The notes under the pieces were generated by a model. It ran no database searches, was not told where the DNA came from, and saw only the letters and a program-made list of their open reading frames with translations. From the NCBI GenBank assembly GCA_964625865.1, contig CAZVEV010000096.1:1-18737 (forward strand): a stretch of DNA of 18,737 bases, written 5' to 3'. The stretch is from CAZVEV01 sp964625865 (GTDB lineage: Bacteria > Planctomycetota > Phycisphaerae > SM23-33). Position 1 is the stretch's first letter; each line of letters begins with the position of its first letter. Positions 15,529-18,737 of this stretch are shown in pieces. The position numbers were made by a program, and so were the translations under genes.

Positions 15529-16473
15529 TCAGATCAGGGCCACTACCGCCGCCAGGGAGAACACCGACAAGACCGTGCTGACGACCACCGCACCGGCTGA
15601 CAGGGCCCCGTCTCCGCCGAGCTGCTCGCTCAGGACGTAGGAGGCCACCGCGGTCGGGCAGGCGAGCATGATCAGGGCCACCGCGCGGTCCACGCGATCG
15701 GCGCCAAGCCAGCCGGCCGCGACGAAACCCACCAGCGGGCCGACGGCGACCTTGATTATGGCGGCCAGCAGGGGCAGGCCTGCGTGGCCGCCGATCCGCG
15801 TCGCCGCGATCTTGCCCCCCACGCACAGCAGGGCCAGGGGCAGGGCGAACTGGCCGACCACCTCGAGCGTGCGCGTGATGGCCCCCGGCATGGTCCAACC
15901 GGACAGGGACACCGCCAGGCCCCCCGCGCAGGCGATGAGCAGGGGGTTGGCAGCGACCTGGAGGCCCATCGTCCTGAGCGTTCGGGCCGAGATGCGGTGG
16001 CGGCAGGCCAGCAGCACGAAGACGGCCGCCACGTTGTAGACCGGCACGATGGGGCCGAGCGTCAGCACGACGGTCCGCTCGGCCCGGGCCAGGGCGCCGG
16101 AGGCGGCATCGGGCAGGGCCGAGAACGCCGACAGCACGACCGCCAGGCCCACGAAGGCCAGGTTCCCCCGGAAGCCCGCCTGGAGGAACACGCCCATCTT
16201 GCCGCGGTCCATGCGCAGGGCCCACGCGACGGCCCCGCTGGCCAGCAGGCTCGCGCACATGCCGATCAGCACCAGCCAGAACGTGTCGAACGACGTCCCC
16301 TCGTCAAAGGACGCCCCGGCAATCTTGTGGAAGAGCACGCAGGGCAGGCCCACCCAGTAGGCCAGGCGATTCATGCCCGAAAGCACCTCGTCGCTGACGA
16401 ACCGCGTGCGCCGCAGCACCGCCCCGAGGGCGATCACCAGAAACACCGGCGCCAGGACATTCAGGATATACAT
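15529..16473 (-). CDS. AEC-family (auxin efflux carrier-type) permease
   Basis: This 314-residue membrane protein is of the size and hydrophobic pattern expected for the AEC/Mem_trans family (about ten helices in two halves of five). Typical features are the start NVLAPVFLVIALGAVLRR, GLPCVLFHKIAG in the first half, NPLLIACAGGLAVSLSG after the mid-loop, ALPLALLCVGG, and near the end ACPTAVASYVLSEQLGGD, equivalent to the conserved proline-containing crossover segment. Bacterial AEC members move small organic acids such as malate or malonate; the substrate here cannot be predicted. ATG 16473 is the natural start, directly following a short leader with a plausible promoter. It is followed by 158 bp of gap before the TPR gene on the same strand, and I see no leftward terminator there, so read-through into the Exb cluster is possible. 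A functional link to that cluster is not evident. Confidence 0.92.
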   Translation of the reverse strand: MYILNVLAPVFLVIALGAVLRRTRFVSDEVLSGMNRLAYWVGLPCVLFHKIAGASFDEGTSFDTFWLVLIGMCASLLASGAVAWALRMDRGKMGVFLQAGFRGNLAFVGLAVVLSAFSALPDAASGALARAERTVVLTLGPIVPVYNVAAVFVLLACRHRISARTLRTMGLQVAANPLLIACAGGLAVSLSGWTMPGAITRTLEVVGQFALPLALLCVGGKIAATRIGGHAGLPLLAAIIKVAVGPLVGFVAAGWLGADRVDRAVALIMLACPTAVASYVLSEQLGGDGALSAGAVVVSTVLSVFSLAAVVALI

Positions 16474-16506
16474 CGTTCGTTATCGCTCCAGTAGGTCGCG
16501 GCCGAC

Positions 16507-16535
16507 ATTATGCGCCACGACCCCCGCGATGTATA
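16507..16535 (-). promoter_or_regulatory. Likely sigma-70-type promoter of the AEC permease
   Basis: On the minus strand, TATACA (16530-16535, four of six matches to the -35 consensus) is followed after exactly 17 nt by CATAAT (16507-16512, five of six matches to the -10 consensus). The permease ATG is 34 nt beyond the -10, leaving a short leader. Spacing and position are right, and the pair sits in otherwise GC-rich DNA. It is a pattern match only. Confidence 0.4.
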
Positions 16536-16638
16536 CGGGCCTCGGGCAGGACAATCGCGTCCAGACTCTTAGCCGAAGAAATGTCTAGAGACTGAAAAAA
16601 CACAGAACAGAAAAGGACAGGTAAAACAGAAACAACGA

Positions 16639-16827
16639 CAACGGCTCTAGCCGCAGATTTCGCAGATTACGCAGATTAGAGGAAGAAGAGAAAGAGCAGA
16701 AGAACGAGAGTTACTGAAACGGCGGAAACGAAAACCGATGAAATGCATCTGTGATCATCTTTGCGTTCAAATTACCTTTCTGTTCTCTGTTTCTTCAAAT
16801 CTGCGAAATCTGCGGCTAGAGCCGTTG
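16639..16827. repeat. Fold-back repeat with 30-bp perfect arms and internal ten-base rhythm
   Basis: The arms 16639-16668 and 16798-16827 are perfect reverse complements over 30 bp; the left arm begins CAACGGCTCTAGCCGCAG. The left arm and its inner edge contain CGCAGATT three times at 9-10 nt spacing (16652-16676). Outside and inside the arms, purine-rich sequence on the left faces pyrimidine-rich sequence on the right, so an imperfect pairing probably extends to about 16600-16870. The 129-nt centre encodes nothing recognisable. It looks like an intergenic fold-back (MITE-like) repeat, distinct from the two 91-bp elements. Confidence 0.88.
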
Positions 16828-16976
16828 GGTGTTTCTTCCGTTGTTCTATCTGTTGTCCGTTCTGTTTCTCGAGCACTTTGGATGTGATTGTCATAGGCCT
16901 CCGGGCGATCCGAATCGGGCGGAACCGGATGTGGTGTTCGCGCGTCCATAGAAGTAGCATGAGTCAGGAAATCCAC

Positions 16977-16990
16977 GATCGATGATCGAT
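16977..16990. promoter_or_regulatory. GATCGAT tandem 27 nt before the alpha-2-macroglobulin start
   Basis: GATCGAT occurs twice head to tail (16977-16983, 16984-16990), and each copy contains the palindrome ATCGAT. It lies between the repeat region and the Shine-Dalgarno of the gene at 17018, so it could be an operator or simply chance. No known regulator site was recognised. Confidence 0.2.
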
Positions 16991-17017
16991 GGTCGTCACT
17001 TGAATGAGGATCGAACC

Positions 17018-18737
17018 ATGAAACGTACCGGACAAATCGCCCTCCTGTTGATCGCCTGCTGCGCGGGCGCCGCCCTGATTACCGCCGCACGGGCCGACGA
17101 CAAGGCGCCCGACCGGGCGCAGGCCCAGAAGCTGTACAAGCAGGGCAACTACAAGGAGGCCTACACGCTATTCTCGAAGCTGGCCCTGGCGACCGGGACG
17201 GACAAGAAGAAAGTCGGCGCGGACATGAACATGGCGATCCAGGCGTTGCAGCGCCTGAACCGCCGCAGCGAGATCGATACCTTCCGCGAGAAGGTCATCA
17301 CCGTCCACGCCAGGAACTGGCGCCTGCTGCAGACCGCGGCGCAGTCGTATCTCCACGGCACGCACTACGGGTACATCATCAGCGGTGAGTTCCATCGCGG
17401 GTATCACCGTGGGGGCGGAAAGTACGTCAGCAGCTACGAGCGCGACCGCGTCCGGGCGCTGCAGTTGATGCTCCAGGCCATGCCGCTGACCAAGAACGAA
17501 GACGAGCACGCCGCCGTGGGCTCGTTCTACCTGGACCTGGCGAGAATGCTGATGGGCCAGCGCGGCCATGCCGAGGCGTGGCGCCTGCAGTACAAGACCG
17601 ACCTGACGACGCTGCCGGACTACAACGAGGGCTACCGCTATCGCTGGGGCTATTACAGCGGCTCTCGCGGGGCGCCGGTGGACAAAGACGGCAAGCCGGT
17701 GTACCACAAGCGGCCGAAGTCCTGGAAGACCGCCAGGACCGACGGCGAGCGATGGCGCTGGGCGCTGCTGCAGGCCGTCGAGTTCCACGCGCCGCTGCGC
17801 GACCGGGTGGCCTACGACTTCGCCTCGTTCCTGAAGGCCCAGTTTGGCGTGGAGACGATGGGGCGGTACGGGCGGTACTTCCACGGCTGGGGCCGCCGCG
17901 CCCAGCCGCGCGACGACGGGAAGAAGGACACCTCGGGCACGTACGAACTGCACACGCTCGGCGAGACCGAGACGATCGCGCGGCTGGCGATCGGTATCCG
18001 CAGGTTCAAGCTGCCCGACGAGTTCAACTACATTCGCATCTTCCAGAAGCTGGCCGCCGCCAAGGGTTCGTACGCTGAGAGTGCGATGAACATGTTGTGC
18101 TCGACATTCGAGAATCGCCGCCAGTATCCCAAGGCCGCCGAGCACTGGCGGACGAGCATCAAGCGGTTCGGCGAGAGCCAGAAGTACAAGCCCAAGACCA
18201 AGCGCTTGCAGCAGATCATCGGCAACTGGGGCCTGTTCGAGCCGATCATGACCCAGCCCGGCGGGAAGGGCGCGACGGTGGAGTTCCGCTTCCGCAATGG
18301 CAGGAAGGTGCATCTGGAGGCCCGGTCGATCAAGATCGAGGAGCTTCTGGCCGACGTGAAGGCGTTTATCAAGAGCAATCCCCAGCCGAAGAACCATAGC
18401 GAGTGGTACAAGACGCAGATCAGCAACATCGGCTACCGGCTGGTGCAGAAGAACGAGGCGAAGTACGTTGGCAAGACCGTCGCGTCGTGGGACCTGGACC
18501 TGGAGCCGCGGCCGGCGCACTTCGACAAGCGGATCACCGTCACCACGCCGTTGCAGAAGGCCGGCGCCTACCTGCTGACGGCGAAGATGGACGACGGGAA
18601 TCTCAGCAGGATCGTCTTGTGGGTGGCGGACACGGCCATCGTGAAGAAGCCCCTGAACAAGAAGACGTGGTACTACGTCGCCGACGCGGTGACCGGCAAG
18701 CCGATCGCCAAGGCCAACGTCGAGTTCTTCGGCTGGT
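17018..18737 (+). CDS. Alpha-2-macroglobulin (MG2) family protein, N-terminal part, runs off the window
   Basis: The frame is open from ATG 17018 to the last base (573 codons), so the 3' part is missing. The start has GAGGA 7 nt upstream. Residues 1-26 form a signal peptide (KRTGQIALLLIACCAGAALITAARA, then DD). A TPR-like helix pair follows (RAQAQKLYKQGNYKEAYTLF), then a long mostly helical region with a second TPR-like segment near 370 (YPKAAEHWRTSIKRFG). From about 450 the sequence turns to beta-type, ending in TWYYVADAVTGKPIAKANVEF, which resembles the start of the MG2 domain of large bacterial/planctomycete alpha-2-macroglobulins. Such proteins usually continue for another thousand or more residues with MG domains and sometimes a thioester domain; whether this one has the thioester cannot be seen. 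The expected role is a periplasmic or surface protease trap. The family call rests mainly on the last 35 residues. Confidence 0.82.
   Translation, partial: MKRTGQIALLLIACCAGAALITAARADDKAPDRAQAQKLYKQGNYKEAYTLFSKLALATGTDKKKVGADMNMAIQALQRLNRRSEIDTFREKVITVHARNWRLLQTAAQSYLHGTHYGYIISGEFHRGYHRGGGKYVSSYERDRVRALQLMLQAMPLTKNEDEHAAVGSFYLDLARMLMGQRGHAEAWRLQYKTDLTTLPDYNEGYRYRWGYYSGSRGAPVDKDGKPVYHKRPKSWKTARTDGERWRWALLQAVEFHAPLRDRVAYDFASFLKAQFGVETMGRYGRYFHGWGRRAQPRDDGKKDTSGTYELHTLGETETIARLAIGIRRFKLPDEFNYIRIFQKLAAAKGSYAESAMNMLCSTFENRRQYPKAAEHWRTSIKRFGESQKYKPKTKRLQQIIGNWGLFEPIMTQPGGKGATVEFRFRNGRKVHLEARSIKIEELLADVKAFIKSNPQPKNHSEWYKTQISNIGYRLVQKNEAKYVGKTVASWDLDLEPRPAHFDKRITVTTPLQKAGAYLLTAKMDDGNLSRIVLWVADTAIVKKPLNKKTWYYVADAVTGKPIAKANVEFFGW

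Larger units (their letters stand above)
16474..17017. other. 544-bp intergenic region between divergent permease and alpha-2-macroglobulin genes
   Basis: This is the longest non-coding stretch in the window. It is visibly more A/T-rich than the genes around it. From the left it holds the permease promoter (16507-16535), a purine-rich run (about 16566-16640), the fold-back repeat (16639-16827), a pyrimidine-rich run (about 16827-16874), and a GATCGAT tandem just ahead of the rightward gene. Short open frames of 60-75 codons occur on both strands but coincide with the repeats and have no ribosome-binding site or family resemblance, so I do not call them genes. I found no tRNA or recognisable RNA gene, and no convincing promoter for the rightward gene. 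Confidence 0.7.

Noticed and set aside
16761..16985. Open frames of about 60-75 codons on both strands in the intergenic region
   Set aside because: They overlap the fold-back repeat, lack ribosome-binding sites and show no family resemblance.
17168..18520. 450-codon leftward frame opposite the alpha-2-macroglobulin-type gene
   Set aside because: The rightward frame has a Shine-Dalgarno, signal peptide and MG-like end and is open to the window edge; the leftward frame has none of these.

Overview
The window is dense, high-GC bacterial DNA. The gene content points to a Planctomycetota (Phycisphaerae-like) genome: an ExbB/ExbD pair placed with a membrane-anchored prenyltransferase-fold protein, two very large secreted TPR proteins, a large alpha-2-macroglobulin-type protein, and several families of short palindromic repeats. 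This taxonomic call is an inference from gene content; no rRNA or other marker is present.

Layout. (1) 1-3985, rightward: the end of a CheY/Rcp1-like receiver protein, overlapped by ATGA with a 1253-residue soluble hybrid histidine kinase (receiver, six PAS, HisKA, HATPase, receiver). (2) 3989-15370, leftward, convergent with the kinase with a 3-bp gap: a compact five-gene cluster. In transcription order these are a 1458-residue secreted TPR protein with embedded STN-like segments, a second secreted TPR protein (about 1150-1190 residues), ExbB, ExbD and a prenyltransferase/terpenoid-cyclase-toroid protein with one N-terminal membrane anchor. Junctions are GTGA overlap, 4 nt (or a 154-bp repeat-filled gap), ATGA overlap and 4 nt. 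(3) 15529-16473, leftward: an AEC-family permease. (4) 16474-17017: a non-coding gap holding a fold-back repeat and a likely permease promoter. (5) 17018 to the window end, rightward: the N-terminal 573 codons of an alpha-2-macroglobulin-family protein, open to the last base.

How the genes may work together. ExbB/ExbD normally use the proton motive force to drive a TonB- or TolA-like partner. Here the third protein has the same layout as TonB (short cytoplasmic tail, one membrane helix, long acidic proline-containing linker, folded C-terminal domain), but the C-terminal domain is an alpha-alpha toroid. The two large exported TPR proteins in the same transcription unit are candidate periplasmic partners. 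This would be a proton-powered envelope machine of unknown substrate; the function is inferred.

The most distinctive DNA-level observation is a pair of 91-bp palindromic elements with identical 25-bp arms and a 41-nt spacer. They sit at the 5' ends of exbB and the second TPR gene. In both, the leftward reading frame stays open through the element, which encodes the same KRFLTPFLLL start of the export signal, with a GTG and a purine-rich Shine-Dalgarno-like stretch in the spacer.
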